Origin: Triplophysa rosa
Lineage: Eukaryota; Chordata; Actinopteri; Cypriniformes; Nemacheilidae
DNA length: 64,000 nt
Assembly: GCF_024868665.1 (NCBI RefSeq)
Contig: NC_079907.1
Coordinates: 14,782,474 to 14,846,473, forward strand
Reading direction: 5' to 3'
Both the position numbers and the translations under genes were made by a program. The notes under the pieces are model-generated. The model made no database searches, was not told where the DNA came from, and saw only the letters and a list, made by a program, of their open reading frames with translations. The first letter of the stretch is position 1; every line of letters starts with the position of its first letter. This document shows positions 28,900 through 42,300 of this stretch, piece by piece.

Positions 28900-30465
28900 C
28901 ATAAGGGTTCATAAAGGTTTCTCTGGGCATTTCCATGAGCAGATATTGCTGATAGGTGACGTTTTAGAGAGTTTCTCTAGGATTGTACAACTATAGTTTG
29001 GTAGGCCATGTATTAGCAGTAAAACCAACCTGAGGGGGTCTTAACTACAAATACTGGTACCACATTAGCAACAATTTTAATAGAATCGTAACCATATATA
29101 AAGTCAGAAAGTGTATTAGGACAAAAGGCACCATCTGTATGTTTTTAAATGGTTTTCAATAACTCAGATGAGCAAAAATTAAACACTTTGCTTCAACTGC
29201 GATGTCAACCCTTTACGTGAAGAACGTGAGCAGCTTTGAATTGTTCTGTGTCTTGAGTGTCCAACAATAGCCTTCATGCTACAGAGATAAACACTGGCTA
29301 TGATAATCCCTGCTTGTGTTTTACTTTAACAGGTCCTGCCCACAGTCATGTGTCATATTTAATCTCTTCCTATACAGCAGAGTGTCTGATCTCTCATGTG
29401 CAGATTTACTTGATGCAAAATGAATACGTGCAAAAAAGCAGTCCATATGGAATACATCTGTATTTACAGAAATACAGCAGCAGTTATGTTGATCTAAAGC
29501 AGTTGGTTTAGAATAGGTTATTCTGTAAACTGGAGCATCTCTGTTTACACAAAGACTAAGACAGGCGTTTGATTTATAATCAAGGTCAAAGTAAATTAGT
29601 GGTACTTGTTTACAATGGAATGTGTTTTTCTTTAAGCCCACTGATGAAAAAGATGGGTAACTCTTTAGATTATGGCCCACAATGTACCGCATTTAACAGG
29701 ATTTACAGCATAACTAATTGTAACAATCATGTACCTCTACAACATATCTGTAGATGAAGGGGAACAATATGTAAAGTTTGGGGAATAAAGTGGTAAGAGT
29801 AAGGAAAATTAAAAAATAATATTTATGGGGGAACTGCATGCCATATAAAACATCCAAATCAAACCGCTCTTGAAATACTTGATTATAGTCAAAAAAGATC
29901 AACATTGATTTTGCACATTTTACACATTAAAACTCATCAAAATAACTCATAATTGAAATAAATTATTTGTGACCAACAAACCTTAAAATGATCAAATAAA
30001 AATGAATTCTAAAGTTAAAACTAAAAAGTCAAAATTTTGACAGAAAGTCTGCGTGCTTCATTTGTGCTGTTTTGCTTGCGCAAAAACTGAACACATCATT
30101 TCCCCTTATTTCATGTTTGCTATAGTAATAAAATAAGAACCCCAAAGTAGCTTATTTATGGGTACATTGTGATTACAAAAAGTGTAGTGCACGCTACACA
30201 GCAAAATCGCCAGTGTGTTAATTTGACCTTTTTTAACACTGGCAATTTTACTGTGTTAGATTGTTGTATAGCATTCATGAGGTCATTCATACCACATTAT
30301 ATCAACATAGTTATCCCATAGTTTTAACATACTTACAGTATAAATATTTTCTTTAAATATTCTTTATTCCCCAAACTTTCCATATTGTTCCCCTTACCTA
30401 CAGATATGTACTGTAGAGGTACATTATAGTCATGGTCCTACTTCTGGTTTATGAATTTCTAGTCG
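28900..30465. other. Intergenic, mostly unrecognised
   Basis: AT-rich. A short inverted repeat around CCAGTGTGTTAATTTG/TAACACTGG at about 30212-30245 may be a small MITE end. Similar blocks near 29750-29790 and 30360-30420 (CATATGTAGATG-, CCCCAAACTTT-type) suggest an old inverted duplication. Nothing coding seen. Confidence 0.35.
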
Positions 30466-30997
30466 TGTGGCAGGATCGGGACAGAGCCCTTAGGTTTTAT
30501 GTGAGAAAGCCATGAGTTGTTTGTTTTGACATCTCATGTGTTTTCTCGTGTCTCGTCATTGGCCCCGCCCCTCTCGTTTCATGTATTGCTTCCCTCTCGT
30601 GTCTAATGTTCCTCACCTGCCCTGTGTAATTATCCCTCGTTTGTCTTACCTATAAATGCCCTCATGTTTCTTTGTCTTGTCTCTTGGATTACGTTTGTTG
30701 TGCTTACCTGTATTGATGTCTGCATTACGGTCATGTGCTCCATGTTCGCTGTGTCCTGTGTTCCTGTTTGCCGTGTAAATCCCCTGTCTTAGTAAATGTT
30801 TAGTTTAGCCTTTGTCAAGTATTGTCTAGTTTAGTGTTTAGTTAGCCTAGGTCCTGTTGTTCGTTTATTATTTTGTTACCTTTCCGTTTACCCCTCGACA
30901 GTGTTTTGTTTCTTGTTTTCGTGTTAAATAAAGTCTTGTTTGTCAACCCCTTCACTGCCTGCCTGCATCTGGGTTCTTCAGCCACACGTTCGTGACA
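30466..30997 (+). mobile_element. LTR-like remnant, plus orientation
   Basis: Opens GTGTGGCAGGATCGGGACAG and closes ACACGTTCGTGACA, with AATAAAGTCTTG about 70 bp before the end, resembling an LTR R/U5 polyadenylation region. Related in reverse to 17285-19843 and 31253-31598. No target duplication found, so the left end may be truncated. Confidence 0.5.
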
Positions 30998-31252
30998 CAT
31001 TATTGTTACAATTGGTAACGCTGTAAATTCTGTTTAATTATGCAATACATTGCGGGCCGTAATCAAAGGCGTTCCCAAAAGATGACTTTTATTTCAAAAC
31101 ATTTTAAGAATAAAAAGAAATAACACTATGAGAATGTAATAAATATTGATATTGTACAATATGAAAAGATACATGAAAATAAAAACACTGGAGCAATATG
31201 ACAAGCAAAAGTGGCTGTATTGCACAGATGTGATTTGACCTATGTGCTGTAT

Positions 31253-31598
31253 TGTCACGGTTTGTGTGGACAGAACCCAAGTGCAGACAGATAAGGTTAA
31301 CAAAAATACTTTTAATATAAACAAACGCAAAACAAAACCCACGAGGGGGCAAAACCATAGGCACAAACAAAGTAAACTTCGCAAAACCAAAACACTGACT
31401 AGACTAGATTACAACTAAACACTTGACTAGACTCAACTTGACTTCCAAGAACATGAACAGGGTATCAGGTAAAATGAACAGCAGAAGACAGAAAACACAA
31501 GGGCATTAAATAGGGGATAAAATGTGGGATAAAAAAAATGTGGGACTGTCATGATCCTGCCACAAGACTCGAAAAAGCTTGACAAAATGAGGCTGACA
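31253..31598 (-). mobile_element. LTR-like remnant, minus orientation, internally shortened
   Basis: On plus it begins TGTCACGGTTTGTGTGGAC, then ACCCAAGTGCAGACAG and a CCCACGAGGGGGCAAAAC block, and ends near AGGCTGACA. It lies 255 bp from the oppositely oriented copy at 30466-30997. Confidence 0.5.
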
Positions 31599-34034
31599 CT
31601 GTATTATATAACTCAAAGTGTAATCCTTCGGTTTCACTCCACAATAACCTTTCATTGTTAAAAATCATGATCTAATAATACCCTGTCATTATTCAGGACA
31701 GACCAATGCATGTATAGACCAACTTTGTGTGTAAGGTGAAGAAACGACTTGCTCACTGTGAAATCAGCAGCTTAATATTCATGCTAACTAAACTTACACA
31801 CACTTTCATGAATGTAGGTTTGATAGCATACACCATGCCAGTGTATGAAAAGTACAACTAACTCCATAGCTGTGTCCAAAACATCATGTATTATTTGTTT
31901 AGGTGCGTGTTAAAGATGATTGTTTTTCTTTCTGTGAACATTCTGTTACAACTTTTCTCCCAAATTCCAAATAAAAATATTAGTTTTATGTACAGAAAAT
32001 TGAAACGGGACAAACAGGTGGAAAGAAAAAAAATATATATATTTGAAGATCTTAAATACTGCAAAGAAAACAAGTTCAAATTCAACAACACAATAATGTT
32101 TTACTTGCATTGTAGGATCAGTTCAAAATTGAATACATTCCAAAATTAAAAAAAATACATTGCTGTTGGGTGACTTTATGTCATGAGGTTTGACATAAAT
32201 GACCCAATAACAATGTGAAATAAATATTGATTATTCTAAAACTCCTTTGCTTCATATCTTTATCTGGCATGCAAATCTCTTGTTTTCTAAAAAGTCTGAC
32301 AAAGGATAATTTGTGTTGTTTATAGAGTTACATCTTGAAGTTGGTTCATCTTTTTTAAATTAAGCACACACTCTGCTTAGGGGCATCATGCAGATATTAT
32401 CAGACTGTAAAAACCAGGATAAGTGGAGACGTCACACATCTCAAATGGTTTATGTCTGTGAAATCTTATCTCAGTTTTCTGATGATCTGACTAATCTCTT
32501 GTCTGAGACAGTATTACAGATCAAAGCTTATAGACAGGTAAAGATACCATATGATACAATTATATTGTTCTAAACAAGTTAATTTTTAATCTTAGCTTGC
32601 AAAAACAAATTATCCGTTTATTATCAGATAACAGATGTAATATTACTTAGACCCAAGACACTCTTTGCATCACTTCTAAGCCTCTGTATGATCTTTATAG
32701 GGTGTTAACAGGCCTTTCTGGTTGTGATGGTGGCACTGTCGGGCCCTTCATTCTTTGATTTTAATCTATGTACATCATAAACTATGCTTGACATTTAGCG
32801 CACTTGCCAACATGTGAAACAGAAGAGGACTGAATTCAGAAGTTAAAAATAGCACTGATCTACAGTTCTTCATGCGCAAACACTCATCCAGACCCATCAG
32901 TGAATGATATACGTATGGGAATTTGAAGTGCTGAGTAATATTAGGTTCAGTCCTCCAGCCTGGGCTTGACCCATAAAGTTTTGCAGGGGAGTGGAAATTC
33001 TTGAGTGCTTTCCAAAGGTCATATGCTGCTTTAGATTGATGAGAAGCTCACTCTAGATCACTGATGGGAAAAAAAACATTTGATTTAGAGCCCCCCCCCA
33101 CCCAACTATCAATTTGTGTGAGATGTTGTTTTGTGTATGAGTGTATACACATATTATTTATACTATATATAATGCAACGCTTCCCATGCCAGAATATTCT
33201 AGATCACTAATATACAAACATTACTTCTTCTTTTTTTTGGAAGAGTTAAATTTGCACATTGTCCATTTATTGACCCAAGAGGTTACCAAATAGCTATAGA
33301 CTTGTGCATTGCCATTGATCTGAAAATGAAGCTATTTCATGAAACGTATCTGTGTTTTATGGCATCCTCTCTTTGCAGCAATTAACTTGTACTTTAATTT
33401 ATTATGGTAGACCATTTCATAAAAGCTTGATAAAAGCTGGAATTTTAATCAGCTGCTTGTCTGCCAGTTTGTCGCGTTTAATCAGAGAGGCTCAATGCTT
33501 CCATATTTGAACATCTCAACTTCTGAAAGCGTTCTGTGTTTAGAGTTCAGACCTGCTACAGATGTACGGCAAGAAAGATTGTGGGAGAGGTCGAGATTTT
33601 AGTTTGTTAGGTTCTAGGCGCCAATTCGCACTGTTCTGAGATATTTGGATGAGTGTTCTGCATTTACAATGAAAGATGCTAAAAAACTCTTCCATATACA
33701 AGAACACTTTTAAAGCAATTGCAAGGCAAATCATCTGACTTTTGTTGTTAATCTCATGTAAAATATTCTTATAATGCAAAGTGTGCAATATTATATATTA
33801 ATTACATATACTGTACATACATAGTGTACTATTTGAACTTTTCACTACATATGGTATGCGATCACCTCAGTAATGTTTATTTAGCGAGTAGATCTCTAGT
33901 CGCTCACAATCACAACAGACTTAGAAGATAATACCCCTTAAGCGCTTTGAGGTTAAACGCTGTGACCGTCTATGACCGTCTGAGATAGGTGGCTTATTCT
34001 GATCTAAAGACTCAAACTCGTTAGGTCTGCATTC
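31599..34034. other. Intergenic, nothing recognised
   Basis: AT-rich with short homopolymers, including a C run at 33091-33100. No exon or clear mobile element was identified. Confidence 0.4.
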
Positions 34035-34042
34035 CTCTAGAT

Positions 34043-34340
34043 CAGTGGTTCTCAAACTTTTTCATTGTAAGGCCCCCTTTGTGTTAAGTGCATCGCTTTG
34101 CGGCCCCCCATATAAAGACGTATAATCTTAAACTTAGAATTTTAATTAAACCAAAAACATTCAGTTATACAATGATGGAACCTCAATTCGTTTGGTTGGT
34201 GGTGTCATTTTTCTGATGTTTGATTGCATAAAATCTATGATAAATTTCTATATTTCATAAAATGCCACAAAATCTGTGGCCCCCCTGGATCCATCTTGGG
34301 GCCCCCCAGGGGGCCACGGCCCCCAGTTTGAGAACCACTG
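34043..34340. mobile_element. Short hAT MITE, 298 bp
   Basis: Starts CAGTGGTTCTCAAAC, ends GTTTGAGAACCACTG, perfect 15-bp terminal inverted repeats, with target duplication CTCTAGAT at 34035-34042 and 34341-34348. Interior has GGGGCCCCCCAGGGGGCC-like palindromes near the right end. Related by its ends to 27852-28891. Confidence 0.92.
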
Positions 34341-34923
34341 CTCTAGATATTGCTAGATATTGATGCAATTAAAGCACTGCCCAGCTGGCATTTAACCATT
34401 ACATGCAATGTTTTATCTTGTTTGAACATTTTGTGTGTAATTTTGGAACTGTAACTGGTTTGGTTTAATAGCAGAAGTCTGGCTTGGTGCTGTTCTTCAA
34501 TGGAAGGAGGTTGTAATGCATCACATTTTGCCAATTCTTGACTCAAGGGCCTTTGGAGAATTTCTGAACTTCTTTTTAGTTTATGCCACAGTTTACTCTC
34601 ATAAAAATTGCATCCAGCGTTCATTACACTGAAAACAATACCATGATTGTGGAATAATGGTTTGCCTCTTGTTTCCAGTTTGGTTCAATCCAGTAACTTT
34701 TTGTAACAAATTTACTTCTATCATTTTGTGGTTATCTGCTTAAGAACTGGTTCTAAAGTTGAACTTTTTTGACATCAAGAATAAACATGCATCCTGGTAC
34801 ATCAGACACCAGATTCTGGATGCTGTTTATGACTTGCATTGTTTGCTAATGGTGTAATCATGTGCATGGATTGCTAAAAGACCTGTTTGTGTATAAAGGA
34901 TTGAAAATACACCTGTTATATAG

Positions 34924-35098
34924 TACACTGTGAAAAACAATTATAGGATTTACAATTATAGGAAGTTTTGCACACAGTTTGTTAAAGTACATTTTACTAA
35001 AAAAATTTGTAAAGTTTTTTTCACACCAAATGTACTTAAAAAGAACTTGCACAAATAACAAAAAAAGTAAATCTTGCAAGTTGTTTTTTACAGTGTAG
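34924..35098. mobile_element. Short inverted-repeat element (TACACTGT ends)
   Basis: Ends TACACTGTGAAAAACAA and TTGTTTTTTACAGTGTA mirror each other across about 175 bp; AT-rich interior. Same end type as 51832-52028. Confidence 0.55.
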
Positions 35099-35460
35099 TA
35101 GACGCACAGTTTTGGATGATGAAAGGTTTCAGGAAACCTCTACACATTGGCATCGAAATTACCCTTGGTAATGGGCCATGTACTGTATATTCAGTTTACA
35201 TTCTCTTTCGCTAATGGAGGTAAATTGTCGACATGGCCAATTCTAAATTTTGATGAGATGAAATAAGATGATGCTGATGATGAATACAACAGTATTCATA
35301 TTTCCTATTTTTCCGTCACCGAGGTCATAGGTTTTATTCCATGGGAATGCACATATTTACAAAATGTATATCTTGAATGCGGATGAAAGGGTCTGCCAAA
35401 TGCATATATGAGGAAAACGCATGAGAGAAATCATATCAGGTTTAAGCACATGATTCAGCA

Positions 35461-36033
35461 TTAAAGGGATATTTCACCGGCAAATCAAAATTTCCCCATG
35501 TTTTACTCACCCTCAAGGCATCCTGACTGAATTTGACTTTCTTCTTGAAGAATAATTCAGTCGGAGTTATAATACCACATATCATTTTACTTCCAAGCGG
35601 TAGAATGGGAGTGAATTGGCATTGACTTTTTGAAGCTCCAAAAAGTGCATTCATCGATCAAAGAACTGCTCGACACGGCTCCGTGGTCTTAACAAAGGTC
35701 TTCTGAAGCGAATTGATGCGTTTAAGAAAAATATTCATATTGACAGTGCTATTAAATTTGATGTCTAGCTTCCGTTATCCCTCTGCTGCGCGTGAACCAG
35801 CGGCTTGTTTTTCCAGCAAATGACGCAGGCAAGTAAGTTCCGGTGACGAACTTTTGGAGCTTCAAAAAGTCGACACTCATTCACTCCCATTCTACCGCTT
35901 GGAAGTAAAATTATTTGTGGTATTATAACTTCGACTGCATTATTCTTCAAAAAGAAAGTCATATTCAGTCAGGAATCAGGATGCCTTGAGGGTGAGTAAA
36001 ACATTTTTATTTGCTGGTTAAATATCCCTTTAA
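35461..36033. mobile_element. Palindromic TTAA-flanked MITE, 573 bp
   Basis: TTAA at 35461-35464 and 36030-36033. The halves are inverted copies: GGATATTTCACCGGC against GCTGGTTAAATATCCC, CCAAGCGGTAGAATGGGAG against CTCCCATTCTACCGCTTGG, and the GATGCCTTGAGGGTGAG block. It abuts the polyadenylation end of ppp1r3c. Confidence 0.8.
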
Positions 36034-36087
36034 ACATGAATTAGCTGTAAAAAAATGCACCATCACGCTCTTTTAGAAACATTAGGT

Positions 36088-37406
36088 TTTATTTCTAAAA
36101 GGAACACACGAACGAGTACAGAACAACATTCTTCTGAACAAACAGCTCTCTTTGCAGTAGAAAAAAATATTTAGGTGTACACCATGGTTGTGCAAAACCA
36201 TTTTTACATTCAACCTACATTATCCCTCTTAACAATTACAGCAGCTAGCGAAGTAGTTCATCACAGTTCACAATCACTTTCAACTGTCAACCTCAAACTG
36301 CTTTTCTATTGCAGCACAAAAAGCATGAAAACAGGCGACAAACAGTCTTGTTTTATATTATATTTCTCTGCCACATTTCCTCACCTACCATTAATTCCAA
36401 AGTTATATCCAAAGTCCCTCATTGTTTATCGTCCAAACACACTGAAAATTTCCACACACATCATAAACCACGAAGCAGAAAACACAGGCACTCACAAACC
36501 CATAGCAGCAAAATGTTGTAGGAAAAGACACTGAGAGCGCAGCTTTTAAAAAGCAGAACAGACGTATGAAAATATGGAAGTTCAGGTGTAGGAATTTAGC
36601 ACTAAACGGGCATTATTATCTCTCACAAACTTCCTTATGGTGCATCATGCTTACTGCATTTGCAAGAAAGTGATCAATGAAGTGGTAGTATGAAATGAGA
36701 TACACAAACTTCAATATGAAGCAATCTCATATCATACCAGATTACATTTTATAATCTGTGAAAAAATAAATGCAGTGCTGGTTCCTCTAATTCTTAAGGA
36801 TGACTTAAATTATTAATATCCGGTCACATTTCTCAAGCAGGTTTCCTAAAATTCAGTGACTTCAGAAGTAAGACTGATGCTTTCCATCAAAATGATTATC
36901 CTTCAAGATATCAAAATAGTACAGTAAAGAATATAAAGAGGAGCAAGAGCTAGTTGTTCACTTAAACAAGGATGTTTGTAAATATTTTAAAAAGGATGCC
37001 ACTATATTACAGTTAAACTGACAATAACATAAAATCACATAGGAGGGCATCTATGTTACGAAAACTGGTTTACCGCAATCTAGAAAACAGTATAAAGTGC
37101 TACAAAATAAAATTATTTTTTTATTTCAATAATTGCCATCATTTAGTGTTAACATAGTCTAAAATGTTGCATTATTTTGGAGTCCTACATCTAAGTGTGT
37201 ATCTCCAAAAGCATACACCAAAAATTCTATTAGACAAAAAGTGTCTAAAAAGGCCCTTTGTTTTGATGACATCATTTCATTTTTACTTGTCTGACTTTTT
37301 TAAATGTGCAGCTGACTACAAATCAGATCAGCTCTGAAAAGAATCAGGTGCTCCACTTTCATGTGCTTTAACCAAAATGACATCAGTTCATCGGGGCCTT
37401 GAACTT
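36088..37406 (-). other. ppp1r3c: Probable 3'UTR of ppp1r3c
   Basis: Sequence after the stop runs without repeat signatures to an AATAAA on minus at 36093-36088, just before the MITE at 35461-36033. Length about 1.3 kb. Inferred; transcript data would settle the end. Confidence 0.5.
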
Positions 37407-38947
37407 TTACCAGTAGGGGGTGTTGTTCCCGATATGGCCCAGGCTCTGCCACTCGGGGAAGAAGCCACTGGATGTCCTCGGGCTTCCAAACTGATCAAAC
37501 TCCATTTCTGGCCGTTTAGCTTGATTCTTCAAATCTGTCGTCTTCTGCACGACACGGTTGGACTGACCGGGCTCATTCTCAGCACGTACCAACTTGTAAT
37601 TCTTCCCATCATTATTGTCCCAGTGTGTCATTTCATGAGTTCTGTAGGATATGCAGAACTCTACCTGCTCATCCTGGTGCACAAAACTTGGCAGGTCAAT
37701 TGAAAATGAGAAAGTGTCTACGTCTTCACAACCATAAACGTTATTCATAAAAGTGCAAGGATTGTCAGTGTAACTTTTCCACGAATCAAATGTTATTCGC
37801 GCATTGACGGCCTTCTCAAAACTTACATTGGAAACTTTCACTGTGCCGGTGAGCAAACGCTCTTGAATTATACAGTTTTCTAAACACACCAGGTTCTTCT
37901 TTAGACGATTTCTGAAGTCCAAATAGTCTGCGGCGGGCTGAGGGAAGTCCAAAGCAAAACTCTTATCTTTCTCGACCTTCATGCCAACAATGGCATTCTC
38001 TAGATCTGATAACTCAAACTGCAGGTCTAATACGTCTTCCTCAAATTCCTTGAACACATGGACCGCCGTTAATGACATGCCTTTCGAATCGGCAAAAACC
38101 ACTTTCTTCTTAGCTTTGGTTTTGGGACTCTTCCATTCTAAGTTGGCGGTGTCCACCTCTGTCCTGGAGCTGATGCAGGATCTCAGAGGTTTGTACTGGT
38201 TGACCAGGATCCTGGACTTGTAGTCCTCATATGAGCTGAGGAAACTGTGAAGAGGCGGCGAGTGTGCCAGACAGATTCTCATGGCCACATCCACAGGCAT
38301 AATTGGACCTGGCATTGGCCTTGGGTTCAGGATATGGAGAACCCTGTAATACAGAGAACAATGAACAACACTGTTATGACCAATTAGACAGAAGCGAAGA
38401 GAAAAGGGTGACAGCACATTAAAAAGACTGCAGTTAGTTAGTGAGTGACATAGTTACTGATTTACGATGCAAATTATTATATCATTAACTTAATCTTTTA
38501 TGAAAAACGTATATATTTAAGACATTACTAAATTTGATGTCGCATTAAGAACTGGCATAAAACAGCACCAGGCAAAAATGCTATATACAACATTTCTTAA
38601 GACAACAATAACAATAAAATCTTTTAAAAAACACACAACTATATAGCATCTTGCGATCTTGACATATAATATTAAAAATTACTTTTATTTTAAACTCTAA
38701 TCTTTAAACAAATAATAAGAAATGTGGATTTCCATTCTCTGCAATAGAAGTTTATCAAGCAACCACTTTCAAACACGTACATTTCCACATATTTAAAACA
38801 AGCCTACATAAAATAACTTAGAAAATTTCAATATACACTCATATTAAAAAGGCATTACACTTCTTTCTACACGGGTACAGAGTAGTGATAAATCCCCTCT
38901 CTCTCTCGAATGTGACGCACTAAGTAATCTTACCTGGTGCAATTCAT
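37407..38947 (-). CDS. ppp1r3c: Protein phosphatase 1 regulatory subunit 3C (PTG), complete
   Basis: Two coding exons: 38947-38934 (ATGAATTGCACCAG, donor GTAAGA) and 38343-37407, joined across a 590-bp intron with acceptor ATTACAG. Together 951 bp, 316 residues; human PPP1R3C has 317. The protein brings PP1 to glycogen, where dephosphorylation activates glycogen synthase and restrains phosphorylase. Visible features: MPVDVAMRICLAHSPP near residues 20-35; the RVxF-type PP1-docking motif KVVF at 85-88; a CBM21 glycogen-binding domain at about 150-258 with TGTVKVSNVSFEK, RITFDSWKSYTD and WDNNDGKNY; and the conserved tail FGSPRTSSGFFPEWQSLG. Starting in exon 2 would lose the MNCTR start that matches the family. 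Tail to tail with hectd2, as in human. Which teleost paralogue (a or b) is not decided. Confidence 0.96.
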
Positions 38948-39360
38948 TGGGAAAACGTTGTATTTTTCCAAAACGACAGATACAATTTGCTCTGGTATAG
39001 TTGGAACAAGTGCAGGTTTTCCTACGTGCTTTTAAACTTCATTTAAAAAGCGTTTCAAACATCATAAAGGAGAAGCCCGTTGAAGAGCAGTCGATCCGTG
39101 CGGAACGCCCCCCTCGCAGTCCAGCTGCTCTGCTAAAGTCAAGCGCATTCAGCCGGTACATCGAGCCTTGAGCGCATTGGTTCACGGTAACGCGTCGTGA
39201 CGGCCAATGGGAGGGCAGGAACAAGAGACCCTCGACCAATCAGTGCACAGGACAGGATCATTCGGTGAGCGCGTGCGAGTCGGATCAGCCAGCAGTAGCT
39301 CAGAGGGAGGCGGGGCGGATGAGCGCGTCACCCAAATTTAGATAGAAGGCCTGTGTTGAC
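38948..39360 (-). promoter_or_regulatory. ppp1r3c: 5'UTR and CpG-rich promoter of ppp1r3c
   Basis: Upstream of the ATG the DNA becomes GC- and CpG-rich within AT-rich surroundings. On minus there are three CCAAT/ATTGG boxes (around 39176-39182, 39204-39210 and 39235-39241), a GC box CCCCGCCTCC near 39310, TGACG half-sites near 39199 and 39326, and an ACGTG core at 39024-39028 that could be a hypoxia-response core. No convincing TATA box. HIF-1 and cAMP control of this gene are known from mammals; the sites here are only candidates. Confidence 0.5.
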
Positions 39361-42300
39361 CCTGCAGGAGCTGCGATATGTTTAAAGTGTTTCAAGCAGT
39401 CATTTCCGTTATAACGACGCAGACTTATGTCTCATTATAGGAGTTTTTGAATGGCAATTCTTACAATCTACTTTTAAATATGACAAGATTGTTTTTCTAG
39501 GTTATTTTTATGCTTACTGATGTCATAAGAAATACATCTTTATAAAAACTGTGGCATAATGGGTCATTATGTCAATATTCATAAATGCAGACATAAAATA
39601 GGCCTATATTTTTTGTAGGGAGTCAGCAAACACTTTCTAGCATATAAACATTTACACAAGGTAAAATATTACCCTATTGATTCTAAATATAATATTCAAT
39701 AAAAAAGGCAAAAAAATATGATTGTGCACAGAAATAATATAAGGATATTTGTATATGGATTCATACACTTAACAGTATATTTTGGAGATTAAACATTAAT
39801 GATGCTGTCATACCCTACAGCTGTTTTAGTATACTATCAATTGTATGTTGCAATGTCAATAGCCTGTTGAGTAATGTGACCTACATTAGTCAGTTAACCA
39901 TTGCAGCATTTTACAAAGTACAGCTAAATGCAATTGCAATCTAACAGTTCTGATGTAAAAGTGATGGTCATGGTAAACTGTAAATGTATCTACCATTAAA
40001 TTTGTTTCAGATTATCCTGTTCAGTAAGTTAATGATCATTTCATGGGTGTTCAATTCACCAATGAATATAGGATAATAATATAATATTGTATTAATATTA
40101 CAGTACATAGCACTAAAATATGTTTTTGTAAATAATGGGAAATGAGTCATTATGACTGTTCAGCATAAACAAGCATCACATCATGATAAAATGAAGATGT
40201 GTATTAATTAATAATAATATAATATAATTATAACTATTATTATTATTATATTTCAATTATATTATTATTATTATATATAAATGCATGTAAAAATTACATG
40301 GCCTAATACACATCTTCATTTTATCATGATGTGATGCTTGACTCTTTTCCCATTTTCACAAAAAATCTTTTAGCGCTATGTACTGTAATATACTGTCACA
40401 TGTCTGATGAAATGAATGTTACATGTACCATAAATTAACCTGTCCTTCTTTTTAAAACATTTGAACCTTTATTTTGATCCAGAAAACTTCAAACTTTATG
40501 TAATAGCCAACTATTCATGTCAAATATAATTTTTTAAAGCAATTTACATCTGCAAAATACAATTACTGTATGGTTAATCTGTATTATCTGTACTGCTTAT
40601 CTTGTGTAATATAATGATGATGGAGCCTATCCCAGCGTATCTTGGGTCAAAGGCAAGGATGGTTGGTCATATTTTATGGATAATTGTATAGGTTTGCTAT
40701 GAAACAAGACTAGACTAGAGGCTAATAAAAATATGCTAATAATATACAGTATAACTCTAAGGTGTCATTTATTAACAGTAATGCATTAGCGAACTAACAA
40801 TGAGAATGTTTATAGCATATGTTTATTTTAGCATATGTTAACTAACATCTTTCTTGATGTCTTGACACAGCTGTGCATTGTTCATTCATTTTAGTTTATT
40901 GTATGTTAACTTATGTTAACACATTTGATTTAAAAATGTATTAATTAATGCTTGTTAGTTCATGTTAACAAATGTAACCTAAATAATGTTAACAAATGAA
41001 ACCTTATTGTAAAGTGTTACCGTAATACTTTACAGTTACAAAATAAATGTTGAAAAAAATATGTTGTTAAAAAATTACCAAAAATATAAAAATGCATTGT
41101 GTTCAATGTCAAGATATAAATAATTGATGTCTGGACAAATTATGTCTTACCTTTTAATTATGCCCCCTCTCCCTTGAAATAGCTTGCTAAATCTGTCTAA
41201 ATCTATACAGAACACTCATTTCAAGTGGTAACTGTTGGTCCATTAACGCCATTTGCAAAACAGGAAGTGAATGCTGCAGTTTAGCCACAGATGTCTATAG
41301 CAGCAGAATGCTATAATAGGCTTAGGCCTACACTTATGAACTCATGTTTATATTATCAATTATGCTTATAGAACGGTTCGGCAATTCTTTCATCTCCATA
41401 ATAAAGTCCTTGGTTTTCATTCAAGTCAGGTGTTTTGCAACCCTAAAAATAACAATTTTATTAAAATGCACATGACTGATTATGTTTACAATGCTTGTAA
41501 AGATTTTGTTATTTGTGATGAACTTTGGAATGTCTTTCGATAGCTATTGTTTTCTAGTGAGCGGAGTTGGCTATGGATGATTTCCTGATGTGGGTTAGAC
41601 AATAGAGGGTGTGAGTGTTTTTTGCTTCATATCTGCAGATATGCTAACATGTATTAAGTAAAACAGAGTGCAAAACATGCAAGAGCATGCAAAGATTTCT
41701 TCATTTTTCCTGATTCAGCTGCCTAATGGTAGCTTATGTTAGCTATGACAGGGAAAATTACACACTTTTGAACTATTTCATGGGAGCTTTACCCATAGGT
41801 GAAACAAACAAAATCTCCTAATATCTTATTACTATGACATTCAATTGAGAACCAATGCATACAGAAGAGATCTCAAACTTGCAATTCTGCAATCAAATGG
41901 CAAAGATTTCAAAATGGTTTCAAACATTTCTCAACAAATTATTTCACATGATCTGGCTATAATATCCAACTTATTTAACATAATATCAGTATAATTTACA
42001 TAATATCAATAAATGGATACACAATATCAATAAATTGATGTATCATATAAAATTAATTTCAGGAGAATCATCTGAGAAAAAAGTGACTCTTAAATGACAT
42101 ACTGTTTATGAGACTGAGAAGTCTCCTGATCTTAAAAAATCTAATATAAAATAAATCAAATATAAAAATTGATGTACATGATTGTGTAAGTGGCATTATG
42201 TTTCTACATGACATTTCCTGAACATTTACAGTCAGTGATCTGATATGTGGGCAATATTGGGCAATATCCCTGCAGATTAACAAGAAAAATAAAACAACCA

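Noticed and set aside
34043..34340. GGGGCCCC-rich palindrome as a terminator or RNA gene
   Set aside because: Explained as the interior of a hAT MITE with a perfect 8-bp target duplication.
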